Origin: Ectopseudomonas composti
GTDB taxonomy: Bacteria; Pseudomonadota; Gammaproteobacteria; Pseudomonadales; Pseudomonadaceae
Direction: 5' to 3'
Assembly (NCBI RefSeq): GCF_001567565.1
Contig: NZ_LSSW01000026.1
Coordinates: 62,001 to 126,000, forward strand
Length of the DNA stretch: 64,000 nt
Shown: positions 51,224-58,640 of the stretch, one piece after another
How positions within the stretch are numbered: position 1 is the stretch's first letter
Layout of the letters: each line of letters begins with the position of its first letter
The notes under the pieces: generated by a model
The model's database searches: none
The model's input: the letters and a program-made list of their open reading frames with translations, nothing else
Told to the model about the DNA's origin: nothing
Program-made: the position numbers and the translations under genes

Positions 51224-52006
51224 GTGCTGATCGACTCCCATTGCCACCTTGATCGTCTCGACCTCGCTGCCCACGGTGGCTCGCTGGATGCTGCCCTGGA
51301 TGCGGCGCGCGGCGCCGGCGTAGGCCACTTCCTGTGCATTGGCGTCAGCGCTGACAATGCCGCAACGGTCAAGGGCCTGGCCGAACGTTATGACGATGTC
51401 GATTGCTCGGTGGGCGTGCATCCGCTGGATCTGGAGCCGGGTGCGGCGCCAGCGCTGGACTGGCTACTCGGTGAGCTGGCGCATCCGAAGGTTGTCGCCA
51501 TCGGCGAAACCGGCCTGGATTACCACTACGAGCCGGAGTCTGCGGCACTGCAGCAGGCCTCCTTCCGTCTGCATCTGGAGGCCGCGCGCATCACTGGCAA
51601 GCCGGTGATCGTGCATACCCGTGAGGCCCGTGCCGACACCCTGGCGCTGCTGCGCGAAGCGGCGTTGCCACAGGCCGGCGTACTGCATTGCTTCACCGAA
51701 GACTGGGAAATGGCCAAGGCCGCGCTGGATATCGGCTTCTACATTTCCCTGTCGGGCATCGTCACCTTCCGCAACGCCGAAGCGCTGCGTGAAGTGGCGC
51801 GCCAGGTGCCGGCCGATCGTCTGCTGGTGGAGACCGACTCGCCCTACCTGGCACCGGTACCGCACCGTGGCAAGCCCAACCTGCCGCAGTACGTGCGTGA
51901 GGTCGCCGAGTATCTGGCCGTGCTGCGCGGGGTGAGCTACGAAGCGCTGGCCGAGCAGACCTCGAACAACTTCAAGCGTCTGTTCCCGCTGGCCAGCGTC
52001 GCCTGA
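51224..52006 (+). CDS. tatD: TatD-family deoxyribonuclease
   Basis: A 260-residue metal-dependent hydrolase with a TIM-barrel fold. Metal-binding motifs are DSHCHLDRLD at the N-terminus, GETGLDYHYE in the middle, and VETDSPYLAPVPHRGKPN. It acts as a 3'-5' DNase in DNA repair or degradation. The start is GTG at 51224, with no obvious Shine-Dalgarno. In PAO1 the corresponding gene precedes the sRNA RgsA, as here. Confidence 0.95.
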   Translation: MLIDSHCHLDRLDLAAHGGSLDAALDAARGAGVGHFLCIGVSADNAATVKGLAERYDDVDCSVGVHPLDLEPGAAPALDWLLGELAHPKVVAIGETGLDYHYEPESAALQQASFRLHLEAARITGKPVIVHTREARADTLALLREAALPQAGVLHCFTEDWEMAKAALDIGFYISLSGIVTFRNAEALREVARQVPADRLLVETDSPYLAPVPHRGKPNLPQYVREVAEYLAVLRGVSYEALAEQTSNNFKRLFPLASVA

Positions 52007-52044
52007 ATCCGCGCTAGGTGTGGCGCGTATGAGCCCGCGCAGGC

Positions 52045-52080
52045 AAAAAAAACCCGGATTCTGGGGGATGAATCCGGGTT
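52045..52080 (-). terminator. Terminator of the rgsA sRNA
   Basis: Stem AACCCGGATT/AATCCGGGTT with a 10-nt C-rich loop (on the minus strand CATCCCCCAG), followed on the minus strand by eight Ts. This is the Hfq-type sRNA terminator form. Confidence 0.85.
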
Positions 52081-52100
52081 AAGACCATTAGGAGTAAATC

Positions 52101-52124
52101 AAGGTACGCGGTCCACGGTACCTT
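52101..52124 (-). other. Second hairpin within rgsA
   Basis: AAGGTAC/GTACCTT arms around a GC-rich loop. It would lie in the central part of the sRNA. Confidence 0.5.
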
Positions 52125-52170
52125 GGCTGGCGGGGCACTTGGGGGGAGATGCCGCACACCAGTAAATTTC

Positions 52171-52176
52171 AGTATT
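52171..52176 (-). promoter_or_regulatory. Sigma S-like -10 of rgsA
   Basis: On the minus strand CCAATACTG resembles the sigma S consensus CTATACT. No sigma70-type -35 is evident, as expected for an RpoS-dependent gene. Confidence 0.55.
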
Positions 52177-52254
52177 GGCCATGATCGGCGAGCGTCCAGG
52201 CCAAAGCCTGAGTTTTTTAAACGGATTTGGAATACCGCGGACGCTGTTGAGTCC

Positions 52255-53388
52255 TCACCCTTTTGCCAGCTGGGTTAGCAGACCCAAGGTCTCTTCGATT
52301 ACCTGCTCGCTGGTGTAGAAATGCGGCGACAGGCGCACACCTGGACCACGCTGCACGCAGATCACCTGCTCCTCGCGCAGACGTTGGTACAGCGCCGGAT
52401 TTGCCCAGCCTGCCAGGCTGAAATTGAGGATGCCGGCGCGGCGCGCAGGGGCGAGCGGGCTATGGATCATTGCGCCGGGTAGTCGGCGAATCCCGTCGTC
52501 GAAGCGCTGTATCCGTTCTGCCAGCAAGGCGCCGACGGTGGTCATGCCGATTTCTTCAAGCAACGACAGGCTCGCCTCCAGGGCGAAGGCGCCAAGCATG
52601 TTCGGACTGCCGCATTCGAAGCGCCTGGCACTGCGCGCCGGTTGCCAGTCCTGGCGGGTGTAATCGCCGGCATGCTCCAGCATGTGCCAGCCGTACTCGT
52701 GAAGTTTCAGCTGATCGCGTACCGCGCTGCGGCAATAGAACACGCCCAGGCCTTCCGGGCCGAGCATCCATTTGTGACCGTCGGCCATGGCGAAGTCGCA
52801 GTCGTAGGCCTGGACATCGAAGGGCAGGGCGCCCAGTTGCTGGATGGCATCGATGCAAAACAGCACGCCATGCTGGCGGCAGCCACGACCTAGGCGCGGC
52901 AGATCCAGGCGCAGGCCGCTGGCGAACTGCACGGCACTGACTGACAGCAAACGCGTGCGTGGCGTGAAGGCGGCGAGCAGCGCGGCTTCCGGATCCTCGC
53001 TCTTGAGACTGACCTCGACTACCTCGACACCCTGGGCGGCCAGCGCCAGCCAGACGATTCGGTTGGAGGGAAATTCCTCGTCGCTGATGATCACCTGGTC
53101 GCCGGCCCGCCAGTCCAGACCGAAGGCCACGAAGGACAGTGCCTCGGACGTATTCTTGACCAGGGCAATGTCACCGGTGCTTGGTGCGTTCAGCAGGCGC
53201 ACGAGCCGTTCGCGCAGGCTACGCTCAAGTTTCAGCCAGTCGGGATAGTCACGCGCGCCGCTGGTCATGTTCGCTTCCGAGAACCGCCGCACCGCATCAG
53301 CACTGCGTTTCGGCCAGGGGGCGACCGCCGCATGGTTCAGATAGCGCAGTCCGTTTTCTTGGGGGAACTCATCATGAAACACGTACAT
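52255..53388 (-). CDS. Class V aminotransferase (cysteine desulfurase-like)
   Basis: A 377-residue fold-type I PLP enzyme. It begins MYVFHDEFPQENGLRYLNHA, with LNHAAVAPWP as a family-typical opening. LVKNTSEALSFVAFG is the phosphate-binding part, and the PLP Lys is in MADGHKWMLGPEGLG. A Cys-containing loop of NifS/IscS is not evident, so it is of the isopenicillin-N-epimerase/kynureninase-like group; substrate is unknown. It lies between rgsA and pvrA, a position I do not recall being occupied in P. aeruginosa. Confidence 0.85.
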   Translation of the reverse strand: MYVFHDEFPQENGLRYLNHAAVAPWPKRSADAVRRFSEANMTSGARDYPDWLKLERSLRERLVRLLNAPSTGDIALVKNTSEALSFVAFGLDWRAGDQVIISDEEFPSNRIVWLALAAQGVEVVEVSLKSEDPEAALLAAFTPRTRLLSVSAVQFASGLRLDLPRLGRGCRQHGVLFCIDAIQQLGALPFDVQAYDCDFAMADGHKWMLGPEGLGVFYCRSAVRDQLKLHEYGWHMLEHAGDYTRQDWQPARSARRFECGSPNMLGAFALEASLSLLEEIGMTTVGALLAERIQRFDDGIRRLPGAMIHSPLAPARRAGILNFSLAGWANPALYQRLREEQVICVQRGPGVRLSPHFYTSEQVIEETLGLLTQLAKG

Positions 53389-53463
53389 GGTCGGATGATC
53401 CGTGCAATTTGGCGGCATTTGGGCATAATAGGCGGCTTCGATTTTTGACCCCGTAGTCCCTTT

Positions 53464-54084
53464 ATGCAGAAAGAACCCCGTAAGGTCCGCGAATTCCGTC
53501 GCCGCGAGCAAGAGATTCTCGATACCGCGCTGAAACTCTTCCTCGACCAAGGAGAAGACAGCGTGACCGTCGAGATGATCGCTGATGCGGTCGGTATCGG
53601 CAAAGGCACTATCTATAAGCACTTCAAGTCCAAGGCGGAGATCTACCTGCGCCTGATGCTCGACTACGAGCGCGATCTCAACGAGCTGCTGCATTCGGCT
53701 GACGTGGATCGTGACAAGGAAGCGCTGTCGCGTGCGTACTTCGAATTCCGCATGCGCGACCCACAGCGCTATCGCCTGTTCGACCGCCTGGAAGAGAAGG
53801 TGGTCAAGGGCAACCAGGTGCCGGAGATGGTCGAGCAGCTGCACAAGATCCGTGCATCCAACTTCGAGCGTTTGACCCAGCTGATCAAGGGACGCATCGC
53901 CGAGGGCAAGCTGGAAGACGTGCCGCCATACTTCCACTACTGCGCTGCCTGGGCGCTGGTGCATGGCGCCGTGGCGTTGTATCACTCGCCGTTCTGGAGC
54001 AACGTGCTCGAGGATCAGGAAGGTTTCTTCCAGTTCCTGATGGATATCGGCGTACGCATGGGTAACAAGCGCAAGCGCGACTGA
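53464..54084 (+). CDS. pvrA: TetR-family regulator PvrA
   Basis: A 206-residue TetR-family regulator. Its HTH region reads LFLDQGEDSVTVEMIADAVG and IGKGTIYKHFKSKAEIYLR, and the C-terminal ligand domain includes DVPPYFHYCAAWALVHGAVA. It matches what I recall of PA2957 (PvrA), which senses long-chain acyl-CoA in P. aeruginosa and controls fatty-acid use and virulence. Sequence and neighbourhood (tatD, rgsA) support this. The name is by recall of homology, not by search. No clear Shine-Dalgarno is seen. Confidence 0.82.
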   Translation: MQKEPRKVREFRRREQEILDTALKLFLDQGEDSVTVEMIADAVGIGKGTIYKHFKSKAEIYLRLMLDYERDLNELLHSADVDRDKEALSRAYFEFRMRDPQRYRLFDRLEEKVVKGNQVPEMVEQLHKIRASNFERLTQLIKGRIAEGKLEDVPPYFHYCAAWALVHGAVALYHSPFWSNVLEDQEGFFQFLMDIGVRMGNKRKRD

Positions 54085-54214
54085 ACCCATACGGGGTGCG
54101 CCCGGGCGACCCCGACCTGCGGTAAATGCGACCCCGCTCATTCAGCCGGCCTATGGTCCATGTGCCGCGGTCGGCTGCGGCGATATACTCCCGCCATTCC
54201 CATCGGAGTTCGCC

Positions 54215-55183
54215 ATGATCGTTGACCGCCAGGGCAGACGCTTTCGCAACCTTCGCGTCAGCCTGACCGCCGCTTGCAACTACGCCTGTACCTACTGTGT
54301 ACCGAACGGCAAGCGTCTGGTCGCCGCCCAGGATGAACTCTCCGCTGACGCCATGGCGCGCGGTGTGGCGTACCTGATCGAAGCCGCCGGCATTGAGCGC
54401 CTGCGCATCACCGGTGGTGAACCGCTGGTCAGCACGCGCCTGGAGCCTTTCCTGCGCCAGGTTAGCCAACTCGGCCTCGACGACATCAGCCTGACCACCA
54501 ACGGCCAGCTGCTCGAGCGCAAGCTGCCGCTGCTGGCCGAATGCGGGATTCGCCGTCTGAACGTGTCCCTCGACACGCTCGACGCCGATGCCTTTCGCGG
54601 TATCGCCCGTGGCGGTGACCTGGCCACCGTACTGGCCGGCATGGAAGCTGCGCGTGAAGCGGGGATGAAGATCAAGGTCAATATGGTGCCGCTGCGCGGG
54701 CAGAACCTCGACCAGGTGCTGCCGCTGCTGGAGTACTGCCTGGAGCGTGGTTTCGAACTGCGCTTCATCGAGCTGATGCGCATGGGCCACCTGGCGCGCG
54801 ACCCTAACGCCTTCAACCAGCAGTTCGTTGGCCTGCCGGAGCTGCTCGAGCTGATCGGCAGTCGCCACCAATACGTTCAGGCCAGCGCTCCGGTCGACGC
54901 CACGGCGATGCGCTACGCCATTCCCGGTGCTGGTCATTTCGGTGTGATCGCCAACGAGAGCGTGCCGTTCTGCCGTACCTGCTCGCGCCTGCGCCTGTCG
55001 TCCACCGGCTGGCTGCATGGTTGCCTGTCGTCGAGCAACCGCCACTACGTTGGTGACCTGCTGGACAAGCCCCGTCACCAGGCCCTGCCGGCGCTCCAGC
55101 GCCTGCTGGTCAAGGCGCTGGGTGACAAACAGGACCTGGCGTTCTCCGGCGGCGTCACCGTGATGAAGATCATCGGCGGCTGA
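54215..55183 (+). CDS. moaA: GTP 3',8-cyclase MoaA-type radical SAM protein
   Basis: A 322-residue radical SAM enzyme of the first molybdopterin step. The SAM cluster ligands are Cys21, Cys25 and Cys28 (ACNYACTYCVPNG), and the C-terminal cluster motif CRTCSRLRLSSTGWLHGC is present, as is the terminal Gly-Gly. ITGGEPLVSTRLEPF is the SAM-binding strand. Pseudomonads often have more than one moaA; no other moa gene is near, so this is likely a stand-alone copy. An RBS CGGAG is 7 bp upstream. Confidence 0.88.
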   Translation: MIVDRQGRRFRNLRVSLTAACNYACTYCVPNGKRLVAAQDELSADAMARGVAYLIEAAGIERLRITGGEPLVSTRLEPFLRQVSQLGLDDISLTTNGQLLERKLPLLAECGIRRLNVSLDTLDADAFRGIARGGDLATVLAGMEAAREAGMKIKVNMVPLRGQNLDQVLPLLEYCLERGFELRFIELMRMGHLARDPNAFNQQFVGLPELLELIGSRHQYVQASAPVDATAMRYAIPGAGHFGVIANESVPFCRTCSRLRLSSTGWLHGCLSSSNRHYVGDLLDKPRHQALPALQRLLVKALGDKQDLAFSGGVTVMKIIGG

Positions 55184-55195
55184 GCCGCTACTGAC

Positions 55196-55945
55196 TCAGT
55201 CGTTACGGATGGCCACCGGCGTCATCCGTTGTGCCCAGATCGCCAGGCACACCATCAGCGCCAGGATGCCTGCCAGCACGGCCGATGAGCCGATGGTGCC
55301 GAGGTCCAGCCCGCCATTTTCCGTGCTCTTGGTCAGCACGTCACCGAGGGTGGCGCCGAACGGGCGAGTGAGCACGAAGGCGATCCAGAACAAGGCCACG
55401 CGCGACAGTTTCGTCCGGTAGTAGGCGACCGCTACCACAGCCAACAGGCTGCCGATCAGCAGAGCGCCGCCAGCGAAGCCCAGGCCCGAGTCATCGGCCA
55501 GGTAGTCGCCCAGCGCGGTGCCCAGCGTGTTGGAAACGAGGATGGCGCCCCAGTAGAACAGCTCACCGCGACGGCTGCTGATGTGATCCACCGAGAGCGA
55601 TTTTTCGCTCAGCCGCCAGGCCGTCAGTACGCTGACCAGCAGCGTCACCAGCACCAGCGCTCCTGCGGCATAACCCAGCCCCAGCGATCGATCCATGAAG
55701 TCCGACAGCGTCGTACCGGCTGTGCTGGTGGTGAGAATCACCGTCCAGTAGAGCGCAGGTTGATAGCTGCGTGCGCGCAGTTGGCCGAGCAGGGAGACGA
55801 CGAACAGGCTCAGCAGCAGCACCGAGCTCATTGCATAGCCCACATCCAGGGTCATCGACAGCAGGTCGCCGGTGGTTTCGCCGAGCGTAGTGGCACAGAT
55901 TTTCATGACCCAGAAGGCCAGGGTGATCTGGGGGAGTTTGTTCAT
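55196..55945 (-). CDS. DUF347/COG4705 multi-repeat membrane protein
   Basis: A 249-residue integral membrane protein with about eight hydrophobic segments. It shows four diverged repeats of a short motif: TTLGETTGDLLS, TTLSDFMDRSLGLGYA, TLGTALGDYLADDSGLGFA and FGATLGDVLTKS. This is the DUF347 repeat (COG4705, a membrane-anchored protein). Relatives have been suggested to be transporters, but the function is not established. The start at 55945 (MNKLPQ) follows GAGG and was preferred over one five codons upstream. It is convergent with moaA. Confidence 0.82.
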   Translation of the reverse strand: MNKLPQITLAFWVMKICATTLGETTGDLLSMTLDVGYAMSSVLLLSLFVVSLLGQLRARSYQPALYWTVILTTSTAGTTLSDFMDRSLGLGYAAGALVLVTLLVSVLTAWRLSEKSLSVDHISSRRGELFYWGAILVSNTLGTALGDYLADDSGLGFAGGALLIGSLLAVVAVAYYRTKLSRVALFWIAFVLTRPFGATLGDVLTKSTENGGLDLGTIGSSAVLAGILALMVCLAIWAQRMTPVAIRND

Positions 55946-56153
55946 GGGCGCGCCTCGCACAGTGCCAAGGAATTTGGCAGGTGTCGCAGCCTAGGCAGTG
56001 GCGTGTAGAGGCCGCGTCAAAAACGCATCAAAAAAACGTCAAAGCCAATGGACGCAACCAGCGAAGAGCCAGGGCGCCACCAGGCCTGGCGCAGAACCTG
56101 CATCTGTGCCATATCCGCCGGTTTTCCGTCACCGGCATGAGGAGGATGGACTG

Positions 56154-56756
56154 ATGCGAAACCTGCTTCTACTGGTGGCGCTGCTGGGGTTGGCTGGGTG
56201 CATGAAGGTCAGTGATCTGGCCAGCGGCGCCGAGTACCAGCTGCGCGACGCCGGTTTTCTCGACCATGGTCGCACCGAGCGCATGGCTTCGCGGCGCCTG
56301 CAGCAGGACTCCTTCATCTACATCGCCCAGGGCCATTTCGTGCCGCCAGGTCACGGCTACCCGAGACCCAACGTGGTGGCCGAGGAGGCGTTCAAGGGGT
56401 TCGTCGAGTACTTCCCGCTGGTGCGTCGTGCGCGTGAGCCGGCAGGCCTGGACGAAGCCATGGCCGAAGCCCGCGCCGCAGGCGCGCACTATCTGCTTTA
56501 CGCCCGTTTCGCCTACAGCGACGACCGTATCGGCAACGAGGATGAGTGGATGGATCAGGAAGCACTTGATCGCCTCGGTACCGACCGCGCATCGATCCAG
56601 CTGATGCTGATCGAAACCAATACCCGCTTTCTGGTGGACACGGCGCGAATCCGCAGTCGTGGCGGATTCCTGACGTTCTACGATGCCCAGCCGCAGGACC
56701 TGATCGGCCCGCCGCTGCATGACTATGCGCGTAGCCTGCTGGGTGTCGGGCGCTAG
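56154..56756 (+). CDS. DUF4823 lipoprotein
   Basis: A 200-residue lipoprotein with lipobox LAGC and Cys16. The mature part contains QDSFIYIAQGHFVPPGHGYP and a second conserved block ending DLIGPPLHDYARSLLGVGR, as I recall for DUF4823 proteins of pseudomonads. It is probably outer-membrane or periplasmic. GGAGGA precedes the ATG. The stop codon TAG (56754-56756) coincides with the left end of a palindromic element, so the extreme C-terminus may have been altered by that insertion. Confidence 0.85.
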   Translation: MRNLLLLVALLGLAGCMKVSDLASGAEYQLRDAGFLDHGRTERMASRRLQQDSFIYIAQGHFVPPGHGYPRPNVVAEEAFKGFVEYFPLVRRAREPAGLDEAMAEARAAGAHYLLYARFAYSDDRIGNEDEWMDQEALDRLGTDRASIQLMLIETNTRFLVDTARIRSRGGFLTFYDAQPQDLIGPPLHDYARSLLGVGR

Positions 56757-56912
56757 GCTCTGTACGAAAAATACCTGCGCTCGGTGATGCTGCGTTGAAA
56801 TTGCTCTCAGAATGCTAATTTACAGCACGTAAACTGCGCTTCTTCGAGCGATTTCGCGGGGCCGCCATCGGTATTGCCTGGCCTTCGCTCGACGACTTTT
56901 CTTACAAAGCCT
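56755..56912. mobile_element. MITE-like palindromic element, diverged copy
   Basis: A 158-bp element with terminal inverted repeats AGGCTCTGTACGAAAA and AGGCTTTGTAAGAAAA (14 of 16 match). The interior shares TACCTGCG, CGTTGAAA and TTACAGCACGTAAACTGCGC with the 57003-57142 copy. I see no target duplication. The left end overlaps the stop codon of the DUF4823 gene. Confidence 0.65.
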
Positions 56913-56941
56913 GAGAGTGGGGGTAATCGGCGCGCTGCTCT

Positions 56942-56964
56942 TGTGGGAGGGGCTTTAGCCGCGA
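56942..56964 (-). repeat. REP-like unit, copy 3 (inverted)
   Basis: The same 23-base repeat as at 21821 and 51138, on the opposite strand. Confidence 0.85.
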
Positions 56965-57002
56965 CAGGTGGCAGGGTGTATCCTCTTCGGTTCGCGGCAA
57001 TA

Positions 57003-57142
57003 GGGCGCCTCTAAAAACTACCTGCGTTGCCATTGCTGCGTTAAAAACAGCCTCAAAATGCTCATTTACAACACGTAAACTGCGCTTTTTCGGCTGTTTT
57101 TGCCTTGCACTGGCTGTCTCGCCTACATTTTTAGAGGCGCCC
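57003..57142. mobile_element. MITE-like palindromic element with perfect termini
   Basis: A 140-bp element with perfect 15-bp terminal inverted repeats (GGGCGCCTCTAAAAA/TTTTTAGAGGCGCCC). An inner inverted pair AAAAACAGCC/GGCTGTTTTT and a central TTTAC/GTAAA suggest that the whole unit folds back on itself. AATA flanks both sides (56999-57002 and 57143-57146), a likely 4-bp target duplication. No reading frame; transposition would need a transposase in trans. Confidence 0.85.
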
Positions 57143-57162
57143 AATATGGACGAGGAGAGAGC

Positions 57163-57732
57163 ATGAGCGACCCCGGCAAGGCGGGTGATCTGCTGGCGCA
57201 GATTCCCAAGGGCGAAGGCAAGGGCCTGCCCCCCGTGCACCTGTGGAACCCCGATTTCTGTGGCGATATCGACATGCGTATCGCCCGCGATGGCACCTGG
57301 TATTACCTGGGCACACCCATCGGCCGCAAACCCATGGTGCGGCTGTTTTCCACCATCATCCGCCGTGACGGTGACGACTATTTCCTGATCACCCCGGTGG
57401 AGAAGGTCGGCATTCAGGTCGAAGATGCGCCCTTCGTCGCCGTGACCCTGCAGGTCGAAGGTGAGGGCGAGGCGCAACTGCTGCGTTTTACCACCAATGT
57501 CGAGGACGAAGTCGTCGCGGGCGGCGAACATCCCATCCGGGTCGAGATCGACCCTGCGACACTCGAACCCTCGCCCTACATTCTGGTGCGGCGTAACCTC
57601 GAAGCGCTGATTCACCGCAACGTGTTCTACCAGTTGGTGGAACTGGCGGTAGAGCGCGAGGTCGACGGAGAACCCTGGTTGGGCGTGTGGAGCGGCGGGG
57701 TGTTCTATCCCATCGGGCCTTCTCCGGCGTGA
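57163..57732 (+). CDS. DUF1285 protein
   Basis: A 189-residue soluble protein of the DUF1285 family, as in P. aeruginosa PA2958. The conserved core is [21 protein letters not shown] and [20 protein letters not shown]. Function is unknown. GAGGAGAG precedes the ATG. In P. aeruginosa it lies between tatD/rgsA and pvrA; here it has moved about 3 kb past pvrA. A palindromic element ends only 20 bp upstream of the ATG. Confidence 0.88.
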   Translation: MSDPGKAGDLLAQIPKGEGKGLPPVHLWNPDFCGDIDMRIARDGTWYYLGTPIGRKPMVRLFSTIIRRDGDDYFLITPVEKVGIQVEDAPFVAVTLQVEGEGEAQLLRFTTNVEDEVVAGGEHPIRVEIDPATLEPSPYILVRRNLEALIHRNVFYQLVELAVEREVDGEPWLGVWSGGVFYPIGPSPA

Positions 57733-57782
57733 AGTCGCGCCAGTGTGCACGGCGCACCCTGCGGATTTGACAGGAGACGCAA

Positions 57783-58313
57783 ATGGATGAGCATCGCATC
57801 GAAACCGAACGGCTGACGCTGCGTCCGCCGCAGCTGCAGGATGCCGGCGAGATTCAGCGTCTGGCCGGCGATTTTCGTATCGCCGACGTCACCAGCAGCA
57901 TTCCGCATCCCTATCCGCCCGAGCTGGCTCAGCGGTGGATCGAACGTTGCGTGCAGGATTGGGCGAGCGGCGCGGCGGCCAACTTCATCGTCACCGAGTC
58001 GGACAGCGGCAAGCTGGTCGGCAGCATGGCGCTCAAGGACATTGGCCGAGGCGAGGCCGAGGTCGGTTACTGGATCGGCGTGCCGTACTGGAGCCGTGGC
58101 TACGCCAGCGAGGCGTGCAATGCGCTGGTGGATTTCGCCTTTCACCAGTTGCGTCTGCGCCGACTGCATGCCAGTCATCTGGCGCGCAACCCGCAGTCCG
58201 GTCGCGTGCTGTTCAAGGCCGGTTTCCGTCATGTGGGGCTGGGGCACAGCCAGTGCGGCTGCCACGGCAAGATGGAGCCGGTCGAGCTCTACGAGAGGGT
58301 CTCCGACGAGTGA
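57783..58313 (+). CDS. GNAT-family N-acetyltransferase
   Basis: A 176-residue GNAT of the RimJ/RimL-like group that probably acetylates an N-terminus or small amine. It opens with ETERLTLRPPQLQDAGEIQR, the typical start, and VGYWIGVPYWSRGYASEAC covers the acetyl-CoA-binding region. The substrate is not predictable. CAGGAG precedes the ATG. A GTG start of the following phosphatase overlaps its stop codon by 4 bp. Confidence 0.85.
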   Translation: MDEHRIETERLTLRPPQLQDAGEIQRLAGDFRIADVTSSIPHPYPPELAQRWIERCVQDWASGAAANFIVTESDSGKLVGSMALKDIGRGEAEVGYWIGVPYWSRGYASEACNALVDFAFHQLRLRRLHASHLARNPQSGRVLFKAGFRHVGLGHSQCGCHGKMEPVELYERVSDE

Positions 58314-58633
58314 TCCGCGCCTTGTTCATCTGCAGTCGCAATCGATTACGTAGCCCCACCGCAGAGCGGGTGTTCGCCAATTGGCCGGGTGTCGAGACCG
58401 ACTCGGCCGGGCTTGCCCCAGACGCTGAAATTCGCCTCTCGGCAGAGCAACTCGACTGGGCGACGCTGATCTTCGTGATGGAGAAGAGTCAGCGCAGCAA
58501 GCTGAAGCGTCAGTATCGTCAGATCCTGGCGGGCAAGCGGGTTATCTGCCTGGATATTCCCGATGACTACGCCTACATGCAGGCGGAGCTGGTCAGCCTG
58601 TTGCAGCGCAAGGTTCCCGTCTTGCTGCGTTGA
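58310..58633 (+). CDS. Short LMW phosphatase-like protein
   Basis: A 107-residue member of the LMW tyrosine phosphatase fold. The P-loop reads CSRNRLRSPT (CX5RS preserved), and an Asp-containing DIPDDYAY is in the place of the general-acid loop. It is about 45 residues shorter than the canonical copy at 32944-33408, lacking parts of the middle. Start is GTG, overlapping the GNAT stop codon by 4 bp. It may be an arsenate-reductase-like or degenerate phosphatase. Activity is uncertain. Confidence 0.7.
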   Translation: MIRALFICSRNRLRSPTAERVFANWPGVETDSAGLAPDAEIRLSAEQLDWATLIFVMEKSQRSKLKRQYRQILAGKRVICLDIPDDYAYMQAELVSLLQRKVPVLLR

Positions 58634-58640
58634 GCCGCAC

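Larger units (their letters stand above)
52045..52164 (-). ncRNA. rgsA: Small RNA RgsA (P16)
   Basis: A minus-strand transcript of about 120 nt, starting near 52164 (between about 52162 and 52166). It is preceded by a sigma S-like -10 (CAATACT, hexamer at 52171-52176) and ends at a strong terminator with eight Ts. It carries C-rich single-stranded stretches (TCTCCCCCCAAG and the terminator loop region CATCCCCCAG). The PAO1 sRNA RgsA (PA2958.1, formerly P16) occupies the same slot beside tatD, has the same length and is RpoS-dependent. The identification rests on synteny, length and promoter type; I did not align it. Confidence 0.75.
56757..57162. other. Intergenic region with two MITE-like elements and a REP unit
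   Basis: A 406-bp region that contains the element 56755-56912, a REP-like unit (56942-56964) and the element 57003-57142. The Shine-Dalgarno of the next gene (57152-57159) is 9 bp past the last element. I see no gene. Confidence 0.8.

Noticed and set aside
52069..52083. Tiny plus-strand frame beginning ATGAATCCGGGTTAA
   Set aside because: It is the complement of the rgsA terminator, and has only four codons.
53885..55078. A 397-codon frame opposite pvrA and moaA
   Set aside because: Antisense of two real genes, with no protein-like composition.
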